Positions 48,210-58,627 are shown, counted from the stretch's first letter. The stretch: 64,000 nt of DNA from Pseudomonas aestuarii (GCF_027988105.1 NZ_JAQJZJ010000004.1:434001-498000), one strand, 5' to 3'. The notes: generated from the letters alone by a model not told the origin. Made by a program: numbers and translations.

Positions 48210-49604
48210 TCAGCGGCAGGCCAACAACGCCTGGCCACGGTTGACCGCCGCCCGGACCTGCTTCGGTGCGGTGCCGCCGATGTGGTCGCGGGCATTCACC
48301 GAGCCTTCCAGGGTCAGTACGGCGAACACATCCTGTTCGATCTGATCGCAGAACTGGCGCAGTTCGTCCAGGCTCATCTCGGCCAGATCCTTGCTGTTGT
48401 CGACGCCGTATTTCACCGCGTGGCCGACGATCTCGTGGCAGTCGCGGAACGGCAGGCCCTTGCGCACCAGGTAGTCGGCCAGGTCGGTGGCGGTGGAGAA
48501 GCCGCGCAGGGCCGCTTCACGCATGATCGCGTGCTTGGGTCTGATCGCCGGGATCATGTCGGCGAAGGCACGCAGGCTGTCACGCAAGGTGTCGGCGGCG
48601 TCGAACAGCGGTTCCTTGTCTTCCTGATTGTCCTTGTTGTAGGCCAGCGGCTGGCCCTTCATCAGGGTCAACAGGCCCATCAGCGCGCCGAATACCCGAC
48701 CGGTCTTGCCGCGCACCAGCTCGGGGACGTCGGGGTTTTTCTTTTGCGGCATGATCGAGCTGCCGGTGCAGAAGCGGTCCGGCAGGTCGATGAACTGGAA
48801 TTGTGCGGACGTCCACAGCACCAACTCTTCGGAGAAGCGCGACAGGTGCATCATGGCGATGGAGGCAGCGGCGCAAAATTCGATGGCGAAATCGCGATCC
48901 GACACACCGTCCAGCGAGTTGCCGCCGATGGCGTCGAAGCCGAGCAGCCGGGCGGTGACTTCACGGTCGATCGGGTAGGTGGTGCCGGCCAGCGCGGCGC
49001 TGCCGAGCGGCATGCGGTTAGTGCGCTTGCGGCAATCGACCAGGCGCTCGTAATCGCGGCTGAGCATCTCGAACCAGGCCAGCAGATGGTGGCCGAAGGT
49101 CACCGGCTGGGCGGTTTGCAGGTGGGTGAAGCCGGGCATGATGGTCGCCGCTTCGCGCTCGGCTTGTTCCAGCAGGCCCTGCTGCAGACGGGTGATTTCG
49201 CCGAGGATCAGATCGATCTCGTCGCGCAGCCACAGGCGGATGTCGGTGGCCACCTGGTCGTTACGGCTGCGCCCGGTGTGCAGCTTCTTGCCGGTCACGC
49301 CGATGCGGTCGGTGAGGCGCGCTTCGATGTTCATGTGCACGTCTTCCAGGTCGACGCGCCAATCGAACTGGCCGGCTTCGATCTCGATCTGGATCTGGGT
49401 CAGGCCGTCGATGATGCTGTCGCGCTCGGCATCCGTCAGCACGCCGACCTTGGCCAGCATGGTCGCATGGGCGATGGAGCCCATGATGTCGTGGCGATAC
49501 AGACGCTTGTCGAATTCGACGGAGGCGGTGAAACGGGCGACGAAGGCGTCGACGGGCTCGCTGAAGCGGCCGCCCCAGGATTGATTGGTTTTTTCAGTGC
49601 TCAT
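48210..49604 (-). CDS. argH: Argininosuccinate lyase ArgH
   Basis: A 464-residue fumarase/aspartase-superfamily enzyme cleaving argininosuccinate to arginine and fumarate, the last step of arginine synthesis. The signature [11 protein letters not shown] starts at G281 with the catalytic serine loop; H161 lies in [22 protein letters not shown] is conserved. Monocistronic and divergent from algZ, the usual argH-algZ arrangement. Confidence 0.97.
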   Translation of the reverse strand: MSTEKTNQSWGGRFSEPVDAFVARFTASVEFDKRLYRHDIMGSIAHATMLAKVGVLTDAERDSIIDGLTQIQIEIEAGQFDWRVDLEDVHMNIEARLTDRIGVTGKKLHTGRSRNDQVATDIRLWLRDEIDLILGEITRLQQGLLEQAEREAATIMPGFTHLQTAQPVTFGHHLLAWFEMLSRDYERLVDCRKRTNRMPLGSAALAGTTYPIDREVTARLLGFDAIGGNSLDGVSDRDFAIEFCAAASIAMMHLSRFSEELVLWTSAQFQFIDLPDRFCTGSSIMPQKKNPDVPELVRGKTGRVFGALMGLLTLMKGQPLAYNKDNQEDKEPLFDAADTLRDSLRAFADMIPAIRPKHAIMREAALRGFSTATDLADYLVRKGLPFRDCHEIVGHAVKYGVDNSKDLAEMSLDELRQFCDQIEQDVFAVLTLEGSVNARDHIGGTAPKQVRAAVNRGQALLACR

Positions 49605-49709
49605 GGGCTTCGCTCGGCTAATGCGCTAAAACAGGCGGGCCGCAGGTGGCGGCCGGCATGACGGAAAAGTCCGCCGATAATAGCAGGCTGGCGGGCAAAA
49701 TCGCCGGGT

Positions 49710-49718
49710 CGGTTTGTC
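49710..49718 (+). promoter_or_regulatory. AlgR-box-like sequence upstream of algZ
   Basis: CGGTTTGTC differs by one base from the AlgR consensus CCGTTTGTC and lies in the argH-algZ spacer. A single 9-mer match of this kind is expected by chance at some frequency, so this is only a candidate for autoregulation. Confidence 0.25.
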
Positions 49719-49857
49719 GGCCGTTGTGCGCCACGACAGTATGGGCAGTGTTGCCTGGCTCACAGTTTGCCGAGCCAGGCCATATTTACGCGGTTTATTT
49801 TGCCCGACTGCAGCTGGCTCGCTTGCCGCCCGGCCGGGCCACGGGGAAACTGCGCCG

Positions 49858-50940
49858 ATGCATACTCAATGGTTGAACAATAATAAACCGCCAGCGTCCA
49901 TCGACGACTTCTTCGTCCCGGAGCTGTGCGAGCCGGAAGCACTGCTGAGCATGGTCCTGCTGGCCGAGTTGCTGGTGCTGGTGCTGGTGCTGGCCGAGCC
50001 GATGTTGCCGGGCTTCGACTGGGTGCGCCTGGCGCTGACCTCGCTGTTCGTGCAGTGGATCCTGTTGCTCTCGGCGGCGCTGCTGTGTCGGCTGCGTCCC
50101 TTGCTGGCGCGCTGGCGTGCGGCGCTGGCCGGCGTGCTGTGCTGCCTGATCGTGGTCGGGCTGACGCTCGCCTGCACCGCGGTGGCCGATTATTACAACC
50201 TGGGCGGACCGCTGCCGCATGCTGGCGAGGTCAAGCTTTACCTGCGCCACGCCTTGATCAGCATGATCATGTCTGCGCTGCTGCTACGCTATTTCTATCT
50301 GCAGAGCCAATGGCGAAGGCAGGAACAGGCGGAGCTGCGCGCGCGCATCGAGTCGTTGCAGGCGCGGATTCGGCCGCACTTTCTGTTCAACAGCTTGAAC
50401 AGTATCGCCAGTCTGGTGGTGATCGATCCGCACAAGGCCGAGCAGGCCGTGCTGGATCTATCCGACCTGTTTCGCGCCAGCCTGGCCAACCCCGGCAGCC
50501 TGGTGCCCTGGAGTGAAGAGGTGGAACTGGCCAAGCGATATCTGTCGATTGAGCACTATCGCCTTGGCGAGCGACTACAGTTGCAATGGGAGGTGGTCGA
50601 CGTGCCGAACGATTTGCCGATTCCGCAGCTGACGCTGCAACCTTTGCTGGAGAACGCCTTGATCTATGGGATCCAGCCACGCATCGAGGGTGGCTTGGTG
50701 CGTGTCGAGGCGAGCTATACCGATGGGGTATTCCAGTTATGCGTCAGCAACCCTTATGAGGAACAACACGAGCAGCTGCCCTCGCGTGGGACACGCCAGG
50801 CGCTGGGTAATATCGATGCGCGTCTTGCGGCACTTTTCGGGCCGCGGGCCAGTCTCAGCGTGGAGCGCCGTGACGGCCGCCACTTCACCTGTCTACGCTA
50901 TCCTTGTGCGAGACTCACGCAGGAAGCCCGTGTCCTATGA
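49858..50940 (+). CDS. algZ: Sensor histidine kinase AlgZ/FimS
   Basis: A 360-residue LytS-type membrane kinase. About four TM segments in residues 30-145 are followed by the His-kinase domain with the phospho-accepting H174 in IRPHFLFNSLNS and an atypical ATPase region. This family lacks some canonical N/G box residues, as seen here. It pairs with AlgR to regulate type IV pili, alginate and virulence. The start is ATG 49858; the frame is open from 49714 but the family N-terminus fits 49858. The stop overlaps algR by four bases (ATGA). Confidence 0.95.
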   Translation: MHTQWLNNNKPPASIDDFFVPELCEPEALLSMVLLAELLVLVLVLAEPMLPGFDWVRLALTSLFVQWILLLSAALLCRLRPLLARWRAALAGVLCCLIVVGLTLACTAVADYYNLGGPLPHAGEVKLYLRHALISMIMSALLLRYFYLQSQWRRQEQAELRARIESLQARIRPHFLFNSLNSIASLVVIDPHKAEQAVLDLSDLFRASLANPGSLVPWSEEVELAKRYLSIEHYRLGERLQLQWEVVDVPNDLPIPQLTLQPLLENALIYGIQPRIEGGLVRVEASYTDGVFQLCVSNPYEEQHEQLPSRGTRQALGNIDARLAALFGPRASLSVERRDGRHFTCLRYPCARLTQEARVL

Positions 50941-51683
50941 ATGTCCTGATCGTCGATGATGAACCCCTGGCCCGTGAGCGCCTCAGCCGTATGGTCGGCG
51001 AGCTCGATGGCTACCGTGTCCTCGAACCGTCTGCGAGCAATGGCGAAGAGGCCCTGACCCTGATCGACAGCCTGAAGCCGGATGTCGTGTTGCTGGATAT
51101 CCGCATGCCGGGCCTGGATGGCTTGCAGGTTGCCGCCAAGCTTTGCGAGCGCGAAGCGCCGCCAGCGGTGATTTTCTGCACGGCCCATGACGAATTCGCC
51201 CTGGAGGCGTTCAAGGTCAGTGCGGTGGGCTATCTGGTCAAACCGGTGCGCGCCGAGCACCTCAGTGAGGCGCTGAAAAAGGCCGAGCGGCCAAACCGGG
51301 TGCAACTCGCCGCCCTGACGCGTCCCGCTGCGGAGAGTGGCGTCGGCCCGCGCAGCCATATCAGTGCGCGCACGCGCAAGGGCATCGAGTTGATTCCGCT
51401 GGATGAGGTGATCTTCTTCATCGCCGACCATAAATACGTGACCCTGCGCCATGCCGGCGGCGAGGTGTTGCTGGACGAGCCACTCAAGGCACTGGAAGAC
51501 GAGTTTGGCGATCGTTTCGTGCGCATCCATCGCAACGCCCTGGTTGCCCGTGATCGCATCGAACGCCTGCAACGCACGCCGCTCGGGCATTTCCAGCTAT
51601 TTCTCAAAGGCCTCAATGGCGACGCGCTGATCGTCAGTCGCCGGCATGTGGCCGGGGTGCGCAAGCTGATGAACAACTTGTAG
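50937..51683 (+). CDS. algR: LytTR response regulator AlgR
   Basis: A 248-residue regulator, the same length as P. aeruginosa AlgR. The receiver domain (1-125) has phospho-acceptor D54 (VVLLDIRMPG), D7/D8 and K-containing YLVKPV. The LytTR DNA-binding domain (about 140-245) includes FFIADHKYVTLRH and FVRIHRNALVARDRIERL. It controls twitching motility, alginate and other functions with AlgZ. Overlap with algZ implies translational coupling. Confidence 0.97.
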   Translation: MNVLIVDDEPLARERLSRMVGELDGYRVLEPSASNGEEALTLIDSLKPDVVLLDIRMPGLDGLQVAAKLCEREAPPAVIFCTAHDEFALEAFKVSAVGYLVKPVRAEHLSEALKKAERPNRVQLAALTRPAAESGVGPRSHISARTRKGIELIPLDEVIFFIADHKYVTLRHAGGEVLLDEPLKALEDEFGDRFVRIHRNALVARDRIERLQRTPLGHFQLFLKGLNGDALIVSRRHVAGVRKLMNNL

Positions 51684-51797
51684 CGGGGGTTGGCTGGGCA
51701 TGAGAAGTTGCGGCGCAGGCTGCCCATCCCCACGCCGCCCACACCCACTGTGCGGCCCCTGTTATTATTCCTGGCAGTCCGTTTTCTGGAATTGCCC

Positions 51798-52736
51798 ATG
51801 CCCCGCGAAATCCGTATCGCCACCCGTAAAAGCGCCCTGGCCCTGTGGCAGGCCGAACATGTCAAGGCTCGCCTGGAGCTGGCTCACCCGGGTCTGAGCG
51901 TCAGCCTGGTGCCAATGGTCAGCCGCGGCGACAAGCTGCTCGATGCGCCGCTGGCGAAAATCGGCGGCAAGGGCCTGTTCGTCAAGGAACTGGAAACCGC
52001 CCTGCTCGAGCATGAGGCCGACATCGCCGTGCACTCGATGAAGGATGTGCCCATGGACTTCCCTGAAGGCCTGGGCCTGTTCTGCATCTGCGAGCGCGAG
52101 GATCCGCGCGACGCCTTCGTCTCCAACAGTTTCGACAGCCTGGATGCCCTGCCCGCCGGCAGTGTGGTCGGTACCTCCAGCTTGCGGCGCCAGGCGCAGT
52201 TGCTGGCCCGCCGGCCCGACCTGCAGATCCGGTTTCTGCGCGGCAACGTCAATACTCGCCTGGCCAAGCTGGATGCGGGCGAGTACGACGCCATCATTCT
52301 CGCGGCCGCCGGCCTGATTCGCCTGGGCTTCGCCGCGCGCATTCGTAGCGCCATCAGTGTCGAAGACAGCCTGCCAGCGGGCGGTCAGGGGGCGGTCGGG
52401 ATCGAATGCCGCAGCGCCGATGCCGAGATCCATGCCTTGTTGGCAGCGCTGAACCATCGCGACACGGCTATGCGCGTCACCGCCGAGCGAGCACTGAACA
52501 AGCGGCTCAATGGTGGCTGCCAGGTGCCGATCGCCTGCTATGCGGTGCTCGAAGGCGAGCAATTGTGGCTGCGCGGCCTGGTCGGGCAGCCCGATGGCGG
52601 CGTGCTGCTGCGGGCGGCCAGCCGTGCGCCGGCGGCACAGGCCGAGCAACTCGGTGTGCAAGTTGCCGAGGCGCTGCTGGCGCAGGGCGCAGCGGACATC
52701 CTGCAAGCCGTCTACGCTGGAGCCGATTCCGAGTGA
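51798..52736 (+). CDS. hemC: Porphobilinogen deaminase HemC
   Basis: A 312-residue enzyme that polymerises four porphobilinogens to hydroxymethylbilane. The dipyrromethane cofactor-binding cysteine is C241 ([12 protein letters not shown]) and HSMKDVP carries the catalytic aspartate. Starts at ATG 51798 ([12 protein letters not shown]). It is the first gene of a hemCDXY cluster, 114 bp after algR on the same strand. Confidence 0.97.
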   Translation: MPREIRIATRKSALALWQAEHVKARLELAHPGLSVSLVPMVSRGDKLLDAPLAKIGGKGLFVKELETALLEHEADIAVHSMKDVPMDFPEGLGLFCICEREDPRDAFVSNSFDSLDALPAGSVVGTSSLRRQAQLLARRPDLQIRFLRGNVNTRLAKLDAGEYDAIILAAAGLIRLGFAARIRSAISVEDSLPAGGQGAVGIECRSADAEIHALLAALNHRDTAMRVTAERALNKRLNGGCQVPIACYAVLEGEQLWLRGLVGQPDGGVLLRAASRAPAAQAEQLGVQVAEALLAQGAADILQAVYAGADSE

Positions 52737-53506
52737 GCAACTGGCGCGTGCTGCTGACCCGTCCGGTCGAGGAGTGCGCGGCCCTGGCCGCGACCCTGGC
52801 CGAACAGGGGGTCTACAGCAGCAGCCTGCCGTTACTGGTGATCGAGGCCCTGGCCGAGACGTCGGAGCAGCGCGCGACCATCCTCGAGCTCGATCGCTAC
52901 TGCGCGGTGATCGCGGTGAGCAAACCGGCCGCACGGCTTGCACTGGCGTTGCTCGACCGGTACCGGCCGCAACCGCCGACCGAACAGCCCTGGTTCAGTG
53001 TCGGCGCGGCCACCGCCGAGATCCTCGACAATTACGGGCTGACGGTGCATTACCCGGAACAGGGCGATGACAGCGAGGCGTTGCTGGCGCTGCCGCAGTT
53101 GCAGCAGGCGCTGGCTGCGGCAGGCGCGCCGCGGGTGCTGATTTTGCGCGGCGAGGGGGGGCGGGAGCTGCTGGCCGAGCGCTTGCGCGACCAAGGTGTG
53201 CAGGTCGACTATCTGTCACTGTACCGTCGACTGTCAGCACAATATCCGCCAGCGGCACTTGTCGAGCGGGTGCAGGCGGAATGCTTGAATGGCCTGGTGG
53301 TCAGCAGTGGGCAAGGCTTTAGCCATTTGCGTGCGCTGGCAGGCGAGCACTGGCCATCGCTGGCTCGGCTACCCTTGTTTGTACCCAGCCCGCGTGTGGC
53401 TGAGCAGGCGCGGGCTGCTGGCGCCGAACGAATTGTGGACTGTCGTGGCGCGAGTGCCGCGGCGTTGCTGGCGGCGTTGCAGGTGCAACCTGCCCCCGAT
53501 CTCTGA
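52733..53506 (+). CDS. hemD: Uroporphyrinogen-III synthase HemD
   Basis: 257 residues from GTG 52733, overlapping the hemC stop by four bases. The bilobed HemD pattern is visible: [23 protein letters not shown] at the start, [39 protein letters not shown], and a final lobe with [11 protein letters not shown]. Cyclises hydroxymethylbilane to uroporphyrinogen III. Sequence conservation in this family is low, so context (hemC, hemX) strengthens the call. Confidence 0.94.
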   Translation: MSNWRVLLTRPVEECAALAATLAEQGVYSSSLPLLVIEALAETSEQRATILELDRYCAVIAVSKPAARLALALLDRYRPQPPTEQPWFSVGAATAEILDNYGLTVHYPEQGDDSEALLALPQLQQALAAAGAPRVLILRGEGGRELLAERLRDQGVQVDYLSLYRRLSAQYPPAALVERVQAECLNGLVVSSGQGFSHLRALAGEHWPSLARLPLFVPSPRVAEQARAAGAERIVDCRGASAAALLAALQVQPAPDL

Positions 53507-53522
53507 TGCAAAGGATGGATAC

Positions 53523-54671
53523 GTGAGCGAAGCGACTACCCCGAAAGAGCAAGAACCGCCGGTAGCGGAGGCGCCCGCTGCTGCACCGCCAACCCCACCG
53601 GCAAAACCCGCGTCGCGCGGTAACGGCTTGGTCGTGCTGGCGCTGTTGCTGGGCGCGGCGGGCGTGGCTGCGGCTGGCTGGAGCCTGTGGCAGTTGCGCA
53701 GTCTGGAGATGCGCGAGCAGCAGCAGCTCGGCCAACTGCAGGAGGCGCGCAGCCAGACCGAAGCCTTGGCCCAGCGCACCCAGGCTCTGGATGCTCGTCT
53801 GCAGCAACTGCCCGGGGTCGATGAACTGGACGCTCGCCGTCGCCTGGTCGCGCAGTTGCAAGGTGATCAGCAGCTGCTCAATCAGCGCCTGGAGACGGTC
53901 CTCGGCGCCAGCCGCCAGGAATGGCGTCTGGCCGAGGCCGAGCACTTGTTGCGCCTTGCCAGTCTGCGCCTGTCGGCCCTGCAGGATATCGACAGTGCCG
54001 AAGCCTTGGTGCAGGGCGCCGACGAGATTCTCCGCGGCCAGGACGACCCCGCCGCTTTCGCCGCGCGCGAGCAGCTGGCCAAGAGCCTCGAGGCATTGCG
54101 CGCAACCGTCAATCCCGATCGCACCGGGTTGTTCCTCCAGCTGGCGGCCTTGCGTGAGCAGGCGGCGCAGCTGCATGCGCTGAACCCGACCTTCGTCAGT
54201 TCCGGCGGGGTGCTCAGTGATCTGGCCGCCGAGGGTGATGGCAGCAGTTGGTGGGCGCAGTGGCTGGAGACTCTCTCGCAGTATTTCCGCATTGACTTCA
54301 GCGCCGACCAGAATATTCGACCGCTACTCGCCGGGCAGAGTCTGACGCAGGTGCGCCTGGCTCTTAGCCTGGCCTTGGAGCAGGCGCAATGGGCGGCATT
54401 GCATGGCCAGACCCCGGTATATCGGCAGTCGCTGGTGCAGGCGCGCGAGGTGCTGGATGCGCATTTCGATCTGCAGAATCCCAGTAGCCGTGCCTTGCGT
54501 GCCCGCATTGCGGAGTTGCTCGATCAACCGATCGAGGTGGCCGCGCCAGACCTGAGTGATACGCTCAACGCGGTGCAGGCCTATATCCAGCACAAGCAGT
54601 CGGCCCGGGAGCGGCTGGAGCGTGATGCACCGGCAGCAGCGCTGCCGACCGTGGAGGAGGCTCGCCCATGA
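53523..54671 (+). CDS. hemX: HemX-like membrane protein (uroporphyrinogen-III C-methyltransferase-like, inactive)
   Basis: 382 residues from GTG 53523, preceded by AAGGATGG. An Ala/Pro-rich cytoplasmic N-terminus, one TM helix (about 35-55), then a long coiled coil (about 58-125) and a helical periplasmic domain. It has no SAM-binding GxGxG-type motif, so although often annotated as a methyltransferase it is unlikely to be an enzyme. Coupled to hemY by a four-base overlap. Confidence 0.9.
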   Translation: MSEATTPKEQEPPVAEAPAAAPPTPPAKPASRGNGLVVLALLLGAAGVAAAGWSLWQLRSLEMREQQQLGQLQEARSQTEALAQRTQALDARLQQLPGVDELDARRRLVAQLQGDQQLLNQRLETVLGASRQEWRLAEAEHLLRLASLRLSALQDIDSAEALVQGADEILRGQDDPAAFAAREQLAKSLEALRATVNPDRTGLFLQLAALREQAAQLHALNPTFVSSGGVLSDLAAEGDGSSWWAQWLETLSQYFRIDFSADQNIRPLLAGQSLTQVRLALSLALEQAQWAALHGQTPVYRQSLVQAREVLDAHFDLQNPSSRALRARIAELLDQPIEVAAPDLSDTLNAVQAYIQHKQSARERLERDAPAAALPTVEEARP

Positions 54672-55915
54672 AGCGCGTCTATCTGCTGCTCGTCGTGCTG
54701 GCGGTCGCTGCGGGGCTGGCATTGCTCGCCCTGGCTGTCGCCGAGCACAAGGGCTACGTGTTGTTCGCCTACCAGGGCTTTCGCTACGAGTCGAGCTTGT
54801 GGGCATTCCTCGCGTTGATCGCGGTGGTCTGGCTGACACTGCACCTGCTGCGTCTGGTGCTGCGTCTGGTGGTCACTTCGGGTGGGCTGGTCAATCCCTG
54901 GTCACGTCTGCATGGCCGTCGCCGCGTGCGCCTGGCCCGCGAGCAGGGTTTTCTCGATCTGGCTGAAGGTCGCTGGGCGTCGGCCTTGCGCCATTTGCGC
55001 CGGGTCGCCGAAGGCGAGGAGCAACCCCTGGCCTATTACCTGGGGGCCGCTCGTGCCGCGCATCAGCTGGGGCAGCTGGAAGACAGTGATCAGTTGCTGG
55101 AGCAGGCGCTCACCCGCCAGCCGCAGGCCGAGCTGGCCATCGGCCTGACCCATGCCGAGTTGCAGGTGGCGCGCGGTCAGCTCGATGCGGCGCTGGAGAC
55201 CTTGCAGGTGATGAACGAGCGGCACCCCCACCACCAGCTGGTCCTGCGTCAGCTGCAGCAGCTGTATGTGCAGCGCGGCGATTGGTCGGCGTTGCTCGGC
55301 TTGCTACCAGACTTGCGCAAGGGCAAGGTTCTTGCTGATGCGCGGTTGGTCGAGCTGGAGCGGCAGGCCTGGTGTGGTCGGCTGGCGGATGCCGGCCGGA
55401 TTGACGAAGACGCTGGGCAGGATGCGTTGGCGGCGCTGGCGCAAGCCTGGCAGCAACTGTCGTCGGCGCACCGCCAGGAGCCGGAATTGCTGGCGGTGTA
55501 TGCCGAGCGCTTGCGTGGGCTGGGCGCAGAACCTGACGCTGAAGAATTGCTGCATGCGGCGCTCAAGCGCAGCTACGACGGTCGCCTGGCACGGCTCTAT
55601 GGATTGCTGCGAGGGCGCGACCCGGCGCGCCAGCTGCACGCTGCCGAGGGCTGGTTGAAGCAGCATCCGAATGATGCGGGTTTGTTGCTGACGTTGGGTC
55701 GGCTGTGTTTGCAGTGTCAGCTGTGGGGCAAGGCCAAAGAATATTTCGAGACGAGCCTGGTGTTTCAGCGCCACCCGGAAACCTGTGCGGAGTTGGCGCG
55801 CCTGCTGGCCCGGTTGGGAGAGACCGAGCAGAGCAATCGTTTGTTTCAGGAAGGGCTGGGGCTACTCGATCAGCGTCTGAACAGCCTGCCGTTGCCTGCC
55901 CCGGCCGTCAGCTGA
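54668..55915 (+). CDS. hemY: HemY, TPR-containing inner-membrane protein of the hem cluster
   Basis: A 415-residue protein with two TM helices at the N-terminus (about 4-25 and 42-66), a conserved basic turn (LHGRRRVRLAREQGFLDLAEGRW) and TPR-like helical repeats through the rest. The proteobacterial HemY family is associated with haem synthesis but is not the protoporphyrinogen oxidase of the same name. It ends the hemCDXY run. Confidence 0.92.
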   Translation: MKRVYLLLVVLAVAAGLALLALAVAEHKGYVLFAYQGFRYESSLWAFLALIAVVWLTLHLLRLVLRLVVTSGGLVNPWSRLHGRRRVRLAREQGFLDLAEGRWASALRHLRRVAEGEEQPLAYYLGAARAAHQLGQLEDSDQLLEQALTRQPQAELAIGLTHAELQVARGQLDAALETLQVMNERHPHHQLVLRQLQQLYVQRGDWSALLGLLPDLRKGKVLADARLVELERQAWCGRLADAGRIDEDAGQDALAALAQAWQQLSSAHRQEPELLAVYAERLRGLGAEPDAEELLHAALKRSYDGRLARLYGLLRGRDPARQLHAAEGWLKQHPNDAGLLLTLGRLCLQCQLWGKAKEYFETSLVFQRHPETCAELARLLARLGETEQSNRLFQEGLGLLDQRLNSLPLPAPAVS

Positions 55916-56308
55916 TCGGCGTTTTGCTTGGTAGTTTGGGGGGCAGGGACGCCTCGCGGTCGCTGATGTTGTGTCGATCCATTTGATGTCGATCATGGGA
56001 TGGGCCTGATTATTCAACCCATGCTGTGCAAGTGGGTCTGCATATGTTGTAGTGCAAGCAAGCGTCTAGTGAAGTTTGGCTGAGTTTCTGCAGGCCAGAC
56101 GCTGCGCGGGGCACCGATTAAACGCTCGTATGAAATTTTCTCGACCAAGCGCCTTGATGGCGCCGGTTCGCGAGCATAATCTGGCTCGCAAGCACTGCCG
56201 GAAAGCTGCCGTTTTGCGGTTGCTATTCAAAGACCATGTGCCGATTGACAAAAAACCGTCTCGGATCGGACGTATATCAGAATTACCGATAAGGGAAGTG
56301 AGGCCATC
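55916..56308. other. Intergenic region hemY/algQ (393 bp)
   Basis: No gene recognised. In P. aeruginosa, dsbH is encoded here; I find no DsbB-like frame. A TTGACA at 56245-56250 is 58 bases before the algQ start, without a well-spaced -10. GTGAGG immediately before the ATG is the ribosome site. Confidence 0.5.
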
Positions 56309-56797
56309 ATGCTCGATAGTTGTCAGAACGCTCAGGAACGTTGGGGTGGTGTTCACCTGCTGATCGATCGCTGGTTGCAGGAGCGCCAGGAATTGGTGAG
56401 TGCCTACAAGGCCATCAGCAATTCCCCACAAGCCCCCATTACCAATGCGCAAGCCTTGCAGAGGTTCTGCGAAATTCTGGTCGATTACGTGTCCGCCGGG
56501 CATTTCGAGGTCTATGAACAGCTGACCAATGAAGCCAAGGCCTTTGGCGATCAGCGTGGCCTCGACCTAGCCAAGCAAATCTATCCACGTATCGAAGCGA
56601 TCACCGAGGTGGCTCTGACCTTCAACGACCGTTGCGACAATGGCGATTGCCACGATGGCGTGTCCTTGGGCGAAGAACTCCAGCGCCTGGGGGCGTTGCT
56701 GCACGAGCGTTTCGAGCTGGAAGACTGCTTGATCGAAGTGCTGCATAACGCGCATCAGCAGCAGGTTCCGGCCGCGGCCGCGGCCCCCGCGCTCTAG
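56309..56797 (+). CDS. algQ: AlgQ (AlgR2), Rsd-family anti-sigma-70 regulator
   Basis: A 162-residue Rsd/AlgQ protein with the family N-terminus [23 protein letters not shown], the centre [21 protein letters not shown], and AFNDRCD-like [10 protein letters not shown]. AlgQ binds sigma-70 region 4 and affects alginate and other stationary-phase functions in P. aeruginosa. An alanine/proline-rich C-terminal tail (PAAAAAPAL) follows the conserved part. Confidence 0.95.
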   Translation: MLDSCQNAQERWGGVHLLIDRWLQERQELVSAYKAISNSPQAPITNAQALQRFCEILVDYVSAGHFEVYEQLTNEAKAFGDQRGLDLAKQIYPRIEAITEVALTFNDRCDNGDCHDGVSLGEELQRLGALLHERFELEDCLIEVLHNAHQQQVPAAAAAPAL

Positions 56798-57224
56798 CAG
56801 GCGGTTTCATCCGCCTGCCAGTAAAGCGGTGCAATTGACTCAGCCGAACAGCACCTGCTCGGCTCGCAGGCTACAGCTGGTCACTCTTGAACAAGCTGGG
56901 CGTAGACTTCGCGGTGGTGGGGTGTCCTTTGCCGCCGCACTGCTGGCTGGTCTGGCTGGTTAGGGTGTGTGTCCTGTCGCTGCCAGCGGCTGCCAATTCC
57001 CCCAAACAGTCGCTTGGCACGTTCGATTTTTCGGATTCCCCGGCATAGTCGTTCTCCCATTTTCAGGTCTTCGGCCGGAGTTACGCGGGTAACGCCGCGT
57101 GAACGCGCGCGGGGAGATTTGCTTGGGCAGCGTTCCTCGGCGCCTAACTACGCATTGGCGCCAAGTACTATTCTCCGGCAGGCTGCTAGTATGAGTTGCA
57201 TCTACATCCGCCCGGAGGCGCGCC
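56798..57224. other. Intergenic region algQ/algP (427 bp)
   Basis: No gene recognised. An FKBP-type isomerase gene sits here in PAO1 but is missing. The minus-strand frame of 95 codons is unsupported. The ribosome site CGGAGG precedes algP by six bases. Confidence 0.5.
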
Positions 57225-58166
57225 ATGTCGGCCAAAAAGAACACCAAGAAGAAATCGGTAAGTACCCCGCTGCACCTGCTCCATCAACTCTCCAGCAGCT
57301 TGCTCGAGCATCTTGAGGATGCGTGTTCACGGGCGCTGATCGATGCTGAAAAGCTGCTCGGCAAGCTGGAGAAGCAACGCGGCAAGGCCCAGGAAAAGCT
57401 GCATGACGCGCGTGTCAAGTTGCAGGATGCTGCCGTGGCGGGCAAGTCCAAGGCGCAGGCCAAGGCCAGGGATGCGGTGGCCGAGTTGGAGGATTTGCTC
57501 GATTCTCTCAAGGATCGGCAGAGCGAGACCCGTAACTATATCGTCAGACTCAAGCGTGATGCCCAGGAAAGCCTGAAGCTCGCCCAGGGGATAGGCAAGG
57601 TCAAGGAGGCGGCCAGCAAGGCCCTGGTCCGTCATGAAGCCAAGCCCGTAGTCGTCAAGCCGGCAACCAAGCCAGTCGCGGCGAAAACGCCGCTAGCCAA
57701 GCCCACTGCCAGGCCGGCGGCGAGCAAAGCGCCTGCCAAGGCCGCTAGCAAACCTGCGGCCAAGCCCGCCGCTAAGCCCGCGGCCAAAGCTGCCGCCAAG
57801 CCAGTTACCAGTAAAGCCGCGGCAAGCAAGCCAGCAGGCGCCGCGGCCCGGCCGGCCGCCAAGACACCGCTTAAGTCCGCGGCGAAGCCAGTAGCCGCTG
57901 CTCCTGCCGGCGCCAAGCCGGCCGCCAGGTCGCCGGCCAAGCCGGCAGCGAAGAAGCCGTCAGCCGCCAGCACGGCCAAGCCGGCCGCCAAGCCCGGCGC
58001 AACCAGCGCAGCGCGTAAGCCCGCGGCGAAACCTGCGGTTAAAGCTGCAGCCAAACCCGCAGCGAAAAAGCCCGCGGCCGCTAAACCGGCGGTTGCCAGT
58101 TCGACGGCAGAGCCCGTCGTTGCCCCCGCCGTACCTGCAGGCAGCCCCCCGCCGACAGCGTCCTAA
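57225..58166 (+). CDS. algP: AlgP (AlgR3), histone H1-like protein
   Basis: 313 residues in two parts. An N-terminal helical/coiled-coil domain (about 1-135, including HLLHQLSSSLLEHLEDAC) is followed by a Lys/Ala/Pro-rich tail (about 140-300) made of KPAA-type tetrapeptide repeats (AKPAAKPAAKPAAK). This is the AlgP architecture, resembling eukaryotic H1 tails, which binds DNA nonspecifically and influences alginate gene expression. The repeat DNA is internally repetitive and thus prone to length change. Its last bases overlap the convergent TIGR02444 gene. Confidence 0.95.
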   Translation: MSAKKNTKKKSVSTPLHLLHQLSSSLLEHLEDACSRALIDAEKLLGKLEKQRGKAQEKLHDARVKLQDAAVAGKSKAQAKARDAVAELEDLLDSLKDRQSETRNYIVRLKRDAQESLKLAQGIGKVKEAASKALVRHEAKPVVVKPATKPVAAKTPLAKPTARPAASKAPAKAASKPAAKPAAKPAAKAAAKPVTSKAAASKPAGAAARPAAKTPLKSAAKPVAAAPAGAKPAARSPAKPAAKKPSAASTAKPAAKPGATSAARKPAAKPAVKAAAKPAAKKPAAAKPAVASSTAEPVVAPAVPAGSPPPTAS

Positions 58167-58627
58167 ACTTGTCGAGCCGCGGCGTCCAGCAGGTGCAGTG
58201 CGTCGCGGTCGGCTGTGGTGGTGACAAGGGCCAGGGTGTGCAGCCAGTCCTGCATGTCCTCGGCCGTATCGCCTGGCCAGTCATGACAGCATGACGCCAG
58301 GCGGTGCAACAGTTCGCGTTCGGCCGCCAGTTCCAATTGCTTGATCTGTTCGCGCAGCGCTGCCAGCGCGCTGTCGTGCTGAGCGGCTGTGCGCCATTGC
58401 TGACGGACGTGCCTGAGCGCGCTGACCACCTCGCGCTGCCAGGGCTGGGCTACGGCGCGCAGGCAGTCGGCTCGTTCGCTGCTGCAGGCCACATTGCGGC
58501 AGCCGAGCCAGGCGCCGCAGAGCAGCAGGCAGATATCGTTACCCTGGGTCTGCAATTGCAGGCAGGCGGCCTCGACGCCGGGGCGGCGATAGAGGGCTTT
58601 GGCGAAACGCCACAGGTCAGGGTGCAT
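58163..58627 (-). CDS. TIGR02444-family protein
   Basis: A 154-residue protein (MHPDLWRFAKALYRRPGVEAACLQLQTQGNDICLLLCGAWL...) of the TIGR02444 family, with a conserved cysteine-rich opening and a predicted helical fold. Function unknown. It is convergent with algP (four-base overlap) and its start faces the ABC-F gene, with a 50-bp spacer. Confidence 0.85.
   Translation of the reverse strand: MHPDLWRFAKALYRRPGVEAACLQLQTQGNDICLLLCGAWLGCRNVACSSERADCLRAVAQPWQREVVSALRHVRQQWRTAAQHDSALAALREQIKQLELAAERELLHRLASCCHDWPGDTAEDMQDWLHTLALVTTTADRDALHLLDAAARQV

Noticed and set aside
56076..56363. 95-codon plus-strand frame before algQ
   Set aside because: It overlaps the algQ start in another frame and shows no homology; probably leader DNA.
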